Made by a program: the position numbers and the translations under genes
Notes under the pieces: model-generated
The model's input: the letters and a program-made list of their open reading frames with translations, nothing else
Database searches by the model: none
Told to the model about the DNA's origin: nothing
Assembly (NCBI RefSeq): GCF_027498035.1
Contig: NZ_CP114978.1
Location: 558,001 to 622,000 of the forward strand
Direction of reading: 5' to 3'
Length of the DNA stretch: 64,000 nt
Origin: Pseudoxanthomonas sp.
GTDB taxonomy: Bacteria > Pseudomonadota > Gammaproteobacteria > Xanthomonadales > Xanthomonadaceae
In this document: positions 53,945 through 64,000 of the stretch, piece by piece
Position numbering within the stretch: position 1 is the first letter of the stretch
How the letters are laid out: each line of letters starts with the position of its first letter

Positions 53945-56734
53945 TTGGATCACGGCGTCATCTCAAGCCTGCTGCAGCACCCCCTCACGTCGGCCTTGCT
54001 GTTGCTGGCCCCGGATGGTCGGCCGCTGGCGGCCAATGCGGCGGCGCAGGCCATGGAACTGCCGCGGACCGTGGAAGCCTATGCGGGCCTGCTGTATGAG
54101 CTTCGCGCTTGCCTGGACGACGGCCAGCCGATGCTGCCCTGTACGCTGCCGGGAAGTGGCGGAAGGCGCCTGGATGGCTGGCTGCGCGCGGTCCGCGACG
54201 AGCAGGGAGCACTGCTGGCCTACACCCTGAGCGTGCCCGAGCCCGTCGCCAGCGAAGGTGCGACGCGTTGGGAGGTCGCACTGGAAAGTTCGGAGCAATG
54301 CCTGTGGGACTGGGACATCCCCAGCGACACCTTCTTCCGCTCTGACCGCGGGAAGCAGGTCCTGGGCCAGGACGACCGTGCGCTCGCCAACGGCCTGAAT
54401 GCCATGCTGCAACTGGTCCATCCCGATGATCAGCGCAATGTGCGGGATGCGGTCCAGGCCCATTTCGACGGTCGCACGCCGCGTTATGCGAGCGAGTTCC
54501 GTATCCGCCACAACGATGGGCAATGGCGCTGGATCCTGGATCGCGGCCGCCTGGTTGCACGCACCGCCGACGGCAGCCCGCTGCGCATGGTGGGAACCCA
54601 TACCGACATCCATGAGCAGAAGCTCCTGGAACAGCGCCTGCGCGATCAGCAGGTCATGCTGCGCGATGCACAACGGGTCACCAACACTGGCAGCTGGTCG
54701 TGGGACGTGGAACAGGACCAGGCCTGGTGGTCGCGCGAATTCCTGGCATTGACGGCGCCCACCGATGGCCAATTTCCAAACAGCCGTGGCTGGCTGCGCC
54801 TGCTGAGTCGTGAATCCGCCGCGCAGCTTGCCGGCGCCTGGCGGCGGCTGAAGCGCGAAGGCAAGCCGGTGAACCTGGATATCGAGCTGGTGGCCAACCG
54901 GGCGTCGCCGTTGCACCTGCGCCTGTGGGCGCAACCGATGCTGGACCGGGCCGGGCGCATCAACCGGGTCCTGGGCCAGGTCCAGAACATCACCGAACAG
55001 CGCCAGACCGATGCATTGATCCGCTGGCGGACCGAGCTGCTCAACCGCGTCTCGGCGCTGGGCAGGATCGGTGGGTGCGAAATCGAAGTCGACACGCGCC
55101 GCATCCAGTGCACCGAGGAGTGCTACCGCATCCATGGATTGCGCAAGGAGCCGGTTGCGCTGGACAGGCTGCTGTCCCTGTACACCCGGGACTCGCAGGA
55201 TGCGTTCGAAGCGGCCCTGTCGCGCATCGCGCAGGGCGGACTGCCCGAACAGCTGGACCTGTGTTTCCACCGGGCGTCGGGGCAGCGGCTCTGGGTGCAG
55301 GTGCTGATCGAACTGGATAACCGGGACGGACTGCCGCAACGGTTCGTGGTCCTGTTTCGTGACATTACCCGCGAACGCGAGAGCCGCGAGCGCATCGAAC
55401 TGCTCGCCCATTACGACGCGCTGACCGGCCTGCCCAATCGCACGCTGCTGCGCAGCCAGGTCGAGCAGGCAATGCAGGAAGCGGCCGAGCGGGGCAGCAC
55501 CCTGGCGATGCTGTTCGTCGACCTCGACGGCTTCAAGAGCATCAACGATTCCTTCGGCCACGCCACCGGCGATGCGCTGTTGAAGCTGGCGGCCACGCGC
55601 ATGCATCAGCAGCTGCGGACCAACGATCTGTTCGGCCGGTTCAGCGGCGACGAATTCGTGGTGGTCCTGCGCGACCTGGCCGAACCGGAGGATGCAGGCC
55701 ATGTCGCGCGCAAGTTGATGGCAGCGCTGGCCGAGCCGCTGGACAGGAACGAACTGGTCATCAAGCTGGGCGCGAGCATCGGCATCGCCCTGATGGAGGA
55801 CGGGCGTCGGGACTTCGACAGCCTGCTGCAGGCTTCGGACGCTGCGATGCATGCCGCCAAGGAGTCGGGTCGCAATGCCTGCCAGTACTACAGCCAGGAT
55901 GTCCTGCAGCGGACGCAACGACGCCTGGAGATCGAACGCGCACTTCGCGGCGCGCTGGATCGCGACGAATTTTCACTGGTCTATCAGCCGCTGGCACATG
56001 CCGCCGGTGGGCGCGCGCCGGCGGTCGAGGCCCTGCTGCGCTGGCACCGACCCGACCTTGGCCATTGCAGCCCGGTCGAGTTCATTCCCATCGCCGAGCA
56101 GTGCGGCGAGATTGTCCGCCTGGGTGACTGGGTGATCGGCGAGGCATGCCGGCAGGCCGCGGCGTGGGCCAGCGCGGGACTGCAGCTGGAGCGGATCTCG
56201 GTGAACGTCTCGGCGGTGCAGTTGCGCGACCGCGGCTTTGCCGAACGGGTCATCGCGCTGTGTCGTTCCCACGGCTGGCCACCGACCCGGCTGGAGCTGG
56301 AGCTGACCGAATCGGCGCTGATCCGCGACACCGAAGCGCTGCGTCGTTGCTTCGAACTGTTCGAGGAGCATGGCGTGCAGCTGGCGGTGGACGATTTCGG
56401 GACCGGATTTTCGAACCTGCATTACCTCAACCGGTTCCCGGTGCAACGCCTGAAGATCGACCGCAGCTTCGTGCAGGACATGCTGCAGGACAGCGGGACC
56501 GCCAAGGTCACCCAGGCCATCGTCCAGCTGGGTCACGCCCTGGGCATGGAAGTGGTGGCCGAAGGCGTGGAAACGATGCAGGAAGAGATGCTGCTCCGCG
56601 AGCAGGGCTGTGACGAGATCCAGGGCTATCTGTACTCACGCCCGCTGCCATCGCGCGAGATGGGGGCCTTCCTGCGCGCCCACCACGACCAGGTTTCGTC
56701 CGCGTTCCGTCGGCCAGCGCTGGTCGCTTCCTGA
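53945..56734 (+). CDS. PAS-GGDEF-EAL c-di-GMP turnover protein
   Basis: The protein has 929 residues from TTG 53945, which has GGAG upstream; GTG 53846 is in frame but precedes the promoter. A short N-terminal domain and three PAS-type domains are followed by GGDEF with a usable SGDEF motif and inhibitory site RTND five residues before it. The EAL domain keeps VEALLRW, LTESALI, VDDFGTGFSN, LKIDRSF, AEGVET and QGYLY. It could both make and degrade c-di-GMP. No membrane segment was seen. The promoter places it in the flagellar regulon. Confidence 0.9.
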   Translation: MDHGVISSLLQHPLTSALLLLAPDGRPLAANAAAQAMELPRTVEAYAGLLYELRACLDDGQPMLPCTLPGSGGRRLDGWLRAVRDEQGALLAYTLSVPEPVASEGATRWEVALESSEQCLWDWDIPSDTFFRSDRGKQVLGQDDRALANGLNAMLQLVHPDDQRNVRDAVQAHFDGRTPRYASEFRIRHNDGQWRWILDRGRLVARTADGSPLRMVGTHTDIHEQKLLEQRLRDQQVMLRDAQRVTNTGSWSWDVEQDQAWWSREFLALTAPTDGQFPNSRGWLRLLSRESAAQLAGAWRRLKREGKPVNLDIELVANRASPLHLRLWAQPMLDRAGRINRVLGQVQNITEQRQTDALIRWRTELLNRVSALGRIGGCEIEVDTRRIQCTEECYRIHGLRKEPVALDRLLSLYTRDSQDAFEAALSRIAQGGLPEQLDLCFHRASGQRLWVQVLIELDNRDGLPQRFVVLFRDITRERESRERIELLAHYDALTGLPNRTLLRSQVEQAMQEAAERGSTLAMLFVDLDGFKSINDSFGHATGDALLKLAATRMHQQLRTNDLFGRFSGDEFVVVLRDLAEPEDAGHVARKLMAALAEPLDRNELVIKLGASIGIALMEDGRRDFDSLLQASDAAMHAAKESGRNACQYYSQDVLQRTQRRLEIERALRGALDRDEFSLVYQPLAHAAGGRAPAVEALLRWHRPDLGHCSPVEFIPIAEQCGEIVRLGDWVIGEACRQAAAWASAGLQLERISVNVSAVQLRDRGFAERVIALCRSHGWPPTRLELELTESALIRDTEALRRCFELFEEHGVQLAVDDFGTGFSNLHYLNRFPVQRLKIDRSFVQDMLQDSGTAKVTQAIVQLGHALGMEVVAEGVETMQEEMLLREQGCDEIQGYLYSRPLPSREMGAFLRAHHDQVSSAFRRPALVAS

Positions 56735-56986
56735 CCAGGCAACGCCTGGCTGCAAGGGATGCCGCGGCGTCGGGCACGGCGTCTGGTCGCGGCTTGGTCG
56801 CGATTCGCGTCAGACGCGTTGAAAGCCGGCGTCCGCGACGACACATCGAGACGGCGATTCCGACAGGTTCGCCGCCCGGGTAGGGCCATAGGCGGCACCC
56901 GGGGGCACGTCGCCTGCGAGCCCGGTCCCGGGTGCGCGTTGCTTACCCGGGCTACGCTTTGAATCGTGGGAGGTCGCTTCAGGGAT
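56735..56986. repeat. Non-coding gap with an inverted repeat
   Basis: No gene seen. A 7-bp inverted repeat CCCGGGT-N11-ACCCGGG lies at 56927-56951, and a related CCGGGTAGGG hairpin at about 56875-56905. Both belong to the dispersed GGGTAAGC-type family seen at 18889 and 26334. They may end the PAS-GGDEF-EAL and 98-residue ORF messages. Confidence 0.6.
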
Positions 56987-57283
56987 TCACTCGGGAAGTT
57001 CGACTTCCGCGATGTTGCTGCCGGTCAATCCCATATCCCAAGCCAGCCCGAGCCAGACCAGGCTGTCATCGGCCACAGGCGCATCGGCGTTGCCCCGGTG
57101 CGTGGAGCGCATGTCTTGCAACTCGGCCCGGGCCAAGGTTTCCAGCTGTTCCAGGACCGCGCGGCGGGGATTCATCGTCAATGCTTCCCCGGCTTTGCCA
57201 GGGCCCGACCTTGTGCGGCGCGCTTCGGAAAGCACCGTGTTCCCGGCTGCGGCCGCCAAGGGCAGGGCATTGAGCGATGGCAT
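56987..57283 (-). CDS. Hypothetical 98-residue protein
   Basis: I do not recognise this ORF. The first 35 residues are Ala/Gly/Arg-rich (MPSLNALPLAAAAGNTVLSE); the rest is helical and acidic (AVLEQLETLARAELQDMR, then DDSLVWLGLAWDMGLTGSNI). No signal peptide or membrane helix is clear. It lies downstream of the chemoreceptor gene, beyond that gene's terminator. An internal ATG at 57175 would give a 62-residue protein. Confidence 0.55.
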   Translation of the reverse strand: MPSLNALPLAAAAGNTVLSEARRTRSGPGKAGEALTMNPRRAVLEQLETLARAELQDMRSTHRGNADAPVADDSLVWLGLAWDMGLTGSNIAEVELPE

Positions 57284-57311
57284 GGGGTTGGACCTTCTGT
57301 CGCGATCAGAA

Positions 57312-57335
57312 ACGACAAACCCCGGCCTGGACCGG
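57312..57335 (-). terminator. Terminator downstream of the chemoreceptor gene
   Basis: On the minus strand the hairpin CCCCGGTCCAGGCCGGGG is followed by TTTGTCGTTT, about 44 bases after the stop at 57379. Confidence 0.75.
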
Positions 57336-57378
57336 GGACTTGTCGTCGCATGGGGCGAAGCTGCAATCGGGCGGGTCC

Positions 57379-58569
57379 TCAGAACAACTCGACCGTGCCG
57401 GCGCCCATGTTCTGCTGTGCCACCGCCTTGTGCGGCGGGCGCTCCCATTCCACGCGCATCTCGCGCAGGCGCGTCCCGACCCGCTGTAGTGCAGCGACCA
57501 GTTCGCCGTCCGGGGCGCCACCATGACGGTGCAACAGTTCCTGCAGTCCAACGGCCTCGCGATTGATCGCGGTCAATCGGTCCAGGTGGGTATGCACGCC
57601 ACCCAGTGCCTGGGTGGCGATGTCCTCGAACTGCAGGGCGCGCACCGCGTCGGCCACGCTGCTGTCGATCGCACGCCCGCATTCTGAAATCTCGCGCATG
57701 CCATCGCCCAGCGACCTGTTGATCGCAGCGACGTTGTTCAGCATCGAGGCAGCCTCGACGCGCGCCTCGCGGGAACGATCCATGTCGCGCGACGCCATGT
57801 GCGAGACCGTTTCCCGCACCTTGGCGATGGCATCCTTGGAGCTGTGCGCGAGCTTGCGGATCTGTTCGTTGAACGTGGTCGAACGCTCGGAGAGGTTGCG
57901 CACCTCGTCGGCGACCACGGCGAAGCCGCGGCCGGCCTCGCCAGCGCGTGCGGCCTCGATCGCGGCATTCAATGCCAGCAGGTTGGTCTGGTCGGCGATC
58001 GACTTGACGTCCTCGAGCAAGGCGAAGATGCCATCCAGGTGCTGGGCCATTTCGTCGATGTGATGGACCGTGGTGGTGCTCTGGCCGCTGACCTGTTCCA
58101 GGGCTTCGACCAGCTGCTCCATGCGGGAGCTGGCGTGCTGGGCGAAGCGGGCCACATCGACACCGGCACCGCCATCGTCGCCCGCGCGGTCGACGATCCG
58201 GGCCAGTGCCTGACTCTGTTCGCGCGACTTGCGGTTCATCGCCTCGAAGCTGCCGCCGAGGCCGGAGACGGCTTGTCGGATCAGCTCGCGGGCCCGCTCG
58301 ATTTCGCCGCGCGAACCTTCGATCTCGTTACCCACGAAACTGCGCAGATCGGAAAGCAGCTGGTCCTGCTCGCGCATGACCTTGGCCTGCTCGGGTGACC
58401 GCCGGGTCTGGCTGTAGGTCATCCACGCACCGAACCCAAGCCAGCTCAACGTCATGGTGGTGAGGATGGCCCAACGGGCTGGCGCTGGCCAATCGAAGCC
58501 AACGGAAACGGGAAACAACAACGTCAGGACCAGCGGGGCGGCCAGACGGATCAGCGGGCGTGAATACAT
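57379..58569 (-). CDS. Short methyl-accepting chemotaxis protein without periplasmic domain
   Basis: The 396-residue protein has two adjacent N-terminal membrane helices (about 8-25 and 32-50) with almost no periplasmic loop and no HAMP domain. The cytoplasmic signalling tip is canonical (SIADQTNLLALNAAIEAARA and GRGFAVVADEVRNLSERS). It should signal to CheA/CheW but cannot bind a periplasmic ligand. ATG at 58569 is chosen because an upstream ATG (58608) lies inside the sigma-28 promoter. Confidence 0.88.
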   Translation of the reverse strand: MYSRPLIRLAAPLVLTLLFPVSVGFDWPAPARWAILTTMTLSWLGFGAWMTYSQTRRSPEQAKVMREQDQLLSDLRSFVGNEIEGSRGEIERARELIRQAVSGLGGSFEAMNRKSREQSQALARIVDRAGDDGGAGVDVARFAQHASSRMEQLVEALEQVSGQSTTTVHHIDEMAQHLDGIFALLEDVKSIADQTNLLALNAAIEAARAGEAGRGFAVVADEVRNLSERSTTFNEQIRKLAHSSKDAIAKVRETVSHMASRDMDRSREARVEAASMLNNVAAINRSLGDGMREISECGRAIDSSVADAVRALQFEDIATQALGGVHTHLDRLTAINREAVGLQELLHRHGGAPDGELVAALQRVGTRLREMRVEWERPPHKAVAQQNMGAGTVELF

Positions 58570-58597
58570 GGACGTTCTCGGCAAAGTCACGAGTGCT

Positions 58598-58624
58598 GTA
58601 TCGGCCATGTGTCCCGGGTCTTTA
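58598..58624 (-). promoter_or_regulatory. Sigma-28 promoter of the chemoreceptor gene
   Basis: Minus strand TAAAGACC (58617-58624), 11 bases, GCCGATAC (58598-58605), 28 bases before the ATG at 58569. Confidence 0.88.
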
Positions 58625-58734
58625 GCAGGCCGCGAAGACGAGGCCTGCATTCCCGGCGGTGCGCGCGCAGAAGGACCGGACGCCGCCTGGCGCGGCCTTC
58701 GTTCGCAGCTGACGGATCGTCGGGAAGCGTTGCG

Positions 58735-59349
58735 TCAGGCGCCCAGCCAGCCGCGTGCCGCCTGCGCCATCGCCCTGCGGGCGAACACGAAGTCCCACAG
58801 GCTGCCGCCCAGCTGGCGCCACAGCACCGCCGCGCGCACGGCGGCCAGCAGGATCGCGCGGATTTCCGAGACCACGCCTGGCTGGGCGAGGTAATGCGGG
58901 TTGCCCTGGACCATCACCCGCGGACGCAGATGACTGATGGTGTCAGCGTAGAGCGTGCCCAATGCCATCAACACGTCCGGATGGGTGCTGCCGCGCTCGC
59001 TGGCCTGGGGAGCGATCTCTTCCAGGCCACCGGTGACGGCCTGGACGGTGTCTTTTTCGTGGATGAAGCGGCGCTCGACCTGCAGCACGGCCATGGCCAG
59101 GCGGGGCAGGGACGGGTCCTTGTTCTCGCCGCCAAAATAATCGCGCACCAGGCGCAGGCCCGGGCCAAGGTTGGCCGCGCGGTCGTACACCGCTTCGGTG
59201 GAAGGCGCATCCATCCGGAACACGCTGTCCAGCACCGCGCCGGTGGCGCTGTTGTCCGAGTGCCCGGTTTCGGCGATGCGCCGCACCTGGGCCAGCGCCT
59301 GGGCCAGCGCCGCCAGCGCCAGGACGCGTTCGCTCAGGGGCGCGCTCAT
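58735..59349 (-). CDS. hflD: High-frequency lysogenisation protein HflD
   Basis: The 204-residue helical protein matches HflD (YcfC): LAALAQALAQVRRIAETGHS, NLGPGLRLVRDYFGG and LPRLAMAVLQVERRF. In E. coli it is membrane-associated, interacts with phage lambda CII, and lies next to mnmA as here. Its wider role is unclear. The start overlaps mnmA by 4 bases. Confidence 0.93.
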   Translation of the reverse strand: MSAPLSERVLALAALAQALAQVRRIAETGHSDNSATGAVLDSVFRMDAPSTEAVYDRAANLGPGLRLVRDYFGGENKDPSLPRLAMAVLQVERRFIHEKDTVQAVTGGLEEIAPQASERGSTHPDVLMALGTLYADTISHLRPRVMVQGNPHYLAQPGVVSEIRAILLAAVRAAVLWRQLGGSLWDFVFARRAMAQAARGWLGA

Positions 59350-60467
59350 GCCGCGCGCTCCTGTTGCAGGCGCACTTCCAGCGGCGCATTGGTGGTCGCG
59401 ATCACGGCGCCGCCCAGGCAGTCATCGCCGTCATAGAGCACCACGGACTGGCCGGGCGTGACGGCGCGTTGCGGGCGTGCGAATTCGATATCCAGTGTTC
59501 CGTCCTCTCGTACGTTGACCGTGCAGGCTTCGGCAGCCTGCCGGTAGCGGGTCTGGGCACTGCAGTCGAAGCGCGCCGCGGGGGCGCTGCCTGACACCCA
59601 GTGCATGGGCTCGCTATGGAGTTGCGTGGAATGCAGGTAAGGGCTGCGGGTGTCCTGATCGACGTACAGCACATTGGTCGCCACATCCTTGCCGACCACA
59701 TACCAGGGCGCCGCGGCGCGTCCGCGCACGCCGCCGATGTTCAGGCCTTCGCGCTGGCCAAGGGTAAAGAAGAACACGCCCGGATGCTGGCCGATGACCG
59801 CACCGTCAGGATCGCGCATCTCGCCGGCCTTGGCCGGCAGGTACTGGCCCAGGAACTGGCGGAAATCACGCTCGCCAATGAAGCAGATCCCGGTCGAGTC
59901 CTTCTTGTCGTGTACCGGCAGGCCGGCGTCGCGGGCGATCCCGCGCAGGTCCGGCTTGTGCAGGTGGCCGATCGGAAACAGCGTCGCAGCCAGCTGCTCC
60001 TGTCCTAATTGATGCAGGAAATAGCTCTGGTCCTTGCCCGCATCGGCGCCGCGCAGCAGGTGCCAGTGCTTGCCGCGCTGTTCGACCCGCGCGTAGTGGC
60101 CGGTGGCGATCTTCTCGGCGCCCAGCTCGCGCGCGGCGTCGATGAAGTGCTTGAACTTCACCTCGCGGTTGCACAGCACGTCGGGGTTCGGCGTGCGGCC
60201 GGCGGCGTATTCGGCCAGGAAGTGGGCGAACACCCCATCCCAGTATTCCTTCGAGAAATCGCGGAAGTGGAAGGGGATGCCCAGCCGCCCGCACACCGCC
60301 ACCGCATCGCGCCGGTCGTCCTCGGCGCGGCATTCGCCGGAGCCATCATCCGACCAGTTCTGCATGAACAACCCGGCCAGCGGCTCGCCGGCCTGGACCA
60401 GCTGCAGGGCGGCGACCGACGAATCCACGCCACCGGACACACCCACCATCACGCGCGGCGTACTCAT
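59346..60467 (-). CDS. mnmA: tRNA 2-thiouridylase MnmA
   Basis: The 373-residue protein has the PP-loop SGGVDSS (11-17), catalytic cysteines C99 (DVLCNREVKF) and C195 (STGICFIGER), and a C-terminal beta domain. It puts sulfur on U34 of Lys, Glu and Gln tRNAs in the cytosol. ATG at 60467 overlaps nudJ by 4 bases. Full length. Confidence 0.96.
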   Translation of the reverse strand: MSTPRVMVGVSGGVDSSVAALQLVQAGEPLAGLFMQNWSDDGSGECRAEDDRRDAVAVCGRLGIPFHFRDFSKEYWDGVFAHFLAEYAAGRTPNPDVLCNREVKFKHFIDAARELGAEKIATGHYARVEQRGKHWHLLRGADAGKDQSYFLHQLGQEQLAATLFPIGHLHKPDLRGIARDAGLPVHDKKDSTGICFIGERDFRQFLGQYLPAKAGEMRDPDGAVIGQHPGVFFFTLGQREGLNIGGVRGRAAAPWYVVGKDVATNVLYVDQDTRSPYLHSTQLHSEPMHWVSGSAPAARFDCSAQTRYRQAAEACTVNVREDGTLDIEFARPQRAVTPGQSVVLYDGDDCLGGAVIATTNAPLEVRLQQERAA

Positions 60468-60925
60468 GGCACCTGGTTCACGGCGGACAGGGGAAACCGG
60501 CGCCCGGCCAGATAGTCTTCGACCACCTGCCAGACCAGCGGGCTGCGATGGCGCTGGCGTGTCTGCTGCAGCTCGTCCGGCGTCATCCAGACCGCACGCA
60601 CGATGCCCTCGTCCAGCGTCAGGGCCGGGTCGTGCGAGACCGGGTCGGCGGCGAAGGCAAAACGCAGGTAATGGCGCCCGGTCTCGGCCTTCCACTGGTA
60701 GGCGCCGACGAACTGGGTCAGGCGCACGGTCCAGGCGCTTTCCTCCCGCGTCTCGCGCACCGCGGCGTCCTGCAGGCTCTCATCCGGCTCCAGGTGACCG
60801 GCGGGCTGGTTGAGCACCAGCCAGCCTTCGGCGTGTTCTTCGACCATTAGCAGCCGACCATCGCGCACCACGATGGTCGCCACGGTGGTGTCGGGTTGCC
60901 AGAAGCGATCGGTCGTGAACGTCAT
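60464..60925 (-). CDS. nudJ: Nudix hydrolase NudJ-like
   Basis: This 153-residue protein has the Nudix box (GHLEPDESLQDAAVRETREE, followed by SA where the consensus has a glycine). NudJ hydrolyses nucleoside and thiamine-precursor pyrophosphates. The order nudJ-mnmA-hflD is the same as in E. coli, which supports the name. It is divergent from clpS. Confidence 0.9.
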   Translation of the reverse strand: MTFTTDRFWQPDTTVATIVVRDGRLLMVEEHAEGWLVLNQPAGHLEPDESLQDAAVRETREESAWTVRLTQFVGAYQWKAETGRHYLRFAFAADPVSHDPALTLDEGIVRAVWMTPDELQQTRQRHRSPLVWQVVEDYLAGRRFPLSAVNQVP

Positions 60926-61067
60926 TGCGGACGCGCCATCAGGAAGATTGGCCCGATATTGGGACAGTTGCGCGTAAATCCATTGCGGGCATGCAAGCGA
61001 CGGACATTCTTCATCCGGCAAATTGTGCGTGCGCAGACGCAGCCAGTCCAATCCGTATAATTCACGC

Positions 61068-61388
61068 ATGCCCCAAGCCCCCCAACATGAGCACGATCAC
61101 GGCGTCCTGGTCGAAACCGGCAAGCCGGAAGTCGCGCCACCGCCGCTGTACCAGGTCCTGCTGCTCAACGACGACTACACCCCGATGGATTTCGTCATCG
61201 AGGTGCTGCAGCAGTTCTTCAATATGGATATCGAGAAAGCCACCCAGGTGATGCTGCACGTCCACACCCGCGGCCGCGGTGTGTGCGGCGTCTACACGCG
61301 TGAGGTGGCAGAGTCCAAGGTCGCCCAGGTGAACGAGTTTTCCCGGATGAGCCAGCATCCTTTGCTGTGCACGATGGAACAGTCCTGA
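61068..61388 (+). CDS. clpS: ClpA adaptor protein ClpS
   Basis: The 106-residue protein has a short flexible N-terminus and the ClpS core (YQVLLLNDDYTPMDFVIEVL, QVMLHVHTRGRGVCGVYTRE). It hands N-degron substrates to ClpAP. It lies 109 bases upstream of clpA, with no separate terminator seen. Confidence 0.96.
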   Translation: MPQAPQHEHDHGVLVETGKPEVAPPPLYQVLLLNDDYTPMDFVIEVLQQFFNMDIEKATQVMLHVHTRGRGVCGVYTREVAESKVAQVNEFSRMSQHPLLCTMEQS

Positions 61389-61497
61389 CCCCGGTCGTAG
61401 GCCAGCCCACCGCTGGCTGAACACAGCAGTTCAAACCCGTTGTGGAAATTCCCGCTACAGGCCGCATATTGTTGGCATCAGCAGTTGGGAGCGATCC

Positions 61498-63783
<2,286 letters not shown>

Positions 63784-63805
63784 TCGGGGCCCAGTCGGCA
63801 ATGAG

Positions 63806-63829
63806 AAAAAGCGGCGCAAGCCGCTTTTT
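63806..63829 (+). terminator. Rho-independent terminator of clpA
   Basis: AAAAAGCGGC and its complement flank a GCAA loop and end in TTTTT, 22 bases after the clpA stop. The A-rich left arm could also serve the opposite strand. Confidence 0.92.
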
Positions 63830-63893
63830 CTTTGCGTGGCCATCAGGACAGGAGGGCTGGCTCGCCACCTGGATATCGGTGGGCAACCCATGC

Positions 63894-63920
63894 AAAAAGG
63901 CAGCCCGCTGGGCTGCCTTT
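63894..63920 (-). terminator. Rho-independent terminator of infA
   Basis: An 11-bp stem (AAAGGCAGCCC and complement) is followed on the minus strand by TTTTT, 23 bases after the infA stop. Confidence 0.88.
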
Positions 63921-63942
63921 CAAAAACAAGCCGCCGTGCGGC

Positions 63943-64000
63943 TTATTTCATGCGGTAGGTGATGCGCCCCTTGGTCAGGTCGTAAGGCGTCATTTCCACC
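63943..64000 (-). CDS. infA: Translation initiation factor IF-1, C-terminal end (runs off the right edge)
   Basis: The last 18 complete codons plus stop read VEMTPYDLTKGRITYRMK, the invariant C-terminus of IF-1, which binds the ribosomal A site during initiation. The stop TAA is at 63943-63945. It lies next to clpA, convergent, as in many gammaproteobacteria. The rest is outside the window. Confidence 0.95.
   Translation of the reverse strand, partial: VEMTPYDLTKGRITYRMK

Noticed and set aside
53963..55918. 651-codon minus-strand open frame
   Set aside because: It is the antisense shadow of the PAS-GGDEF-EAL gene, which has intact motifs.

Overview
The window is a high-GC (mid-60s percent by eye) chromosomal segment from a gammaproteobacterium. 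The flagellar gene order, the FleQ/RpoN/FliA regulators, the NudJ-MnmA-HflD neighbourhood and the GTAG-foot REP hairpins point to the Xanthomonadaceae (Lysobacteraceae). The genus cannot be fixed from the sequence alone.

Layout, left to right. About 1-45.5 kb is one almost continuous minus-strand flagellar and chemotaxis locus. Read in the direction of transcription (right to left) it runs flgBCDEF, flgGHIJKL, fliC, fliDS plus a FliT-like gene, a PilZ protein, a NarL-type regulator, rpoN, a stand-alone receiver, fleQ, fliEFGHIJK, fliLMNOPQR, flhB-flhA, flhF-fleN-fliA, cheYZA, motCD, a ParA/ParP-like pair, and a separate STAS-cheY-cheA operon cut by the left edge. At 46-48.6 kb are cheV (minus) and the divergent flgA-flgM-flgN. 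At 48.6-58.6 kb is a signalling block: two histidine kinases, a degenerate GGDEF-EAL protein with a C-terminal receiver, a large PAS-GGDEF-EAL protein and a chemoreceptor without a ligand domain. At 58.7-64 kb is housekeeping: hflD, mnmA, nudJ, clpS, clpA and the 3' end of infA.

Regulation can be read from the sequence. Sigma-54 sites (GG-N10-GC) precede flgB, flgG, fliE, fliL, flhB and flgA, matching the early and middle hook-basal-body genes. Sigma-28 sites (TAAAG/TCAAG-N11-GCCGAT) precede fliC, flgM, motC, the STAS-cheY-cheA operon, the chemoreceptor and the PAS-GGDEF-EAL gene, with a weaker one before a 71-residue orphan ORF. This matches the usual hierarchy in which RpoN and FleQ switch on the hook-basal body and FliA, held by FlgM, switches on filament, stator and chemotaxis genes. 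A strong terminator plus a sigma-54 promoter split flgF from flgG.

The most notable anomaly is that three genes (fliF, fliR and a NarQ-type histidine kinase) each carry a single extra base that breaks an otherwise perfect reading frame. Either this strain is a motility mutant in decay or the assembly has insertion errors. Other items of interest are a ParP-like CheW protein with five 35-residue repeats, a slippage-prone hexamer tract in flhF, repeat elements between fliH and fliI, and a possible two-site operator upstream of rpoN. I saw no insertion sequence, phage, CRISPR array, tRNA or rRNA.
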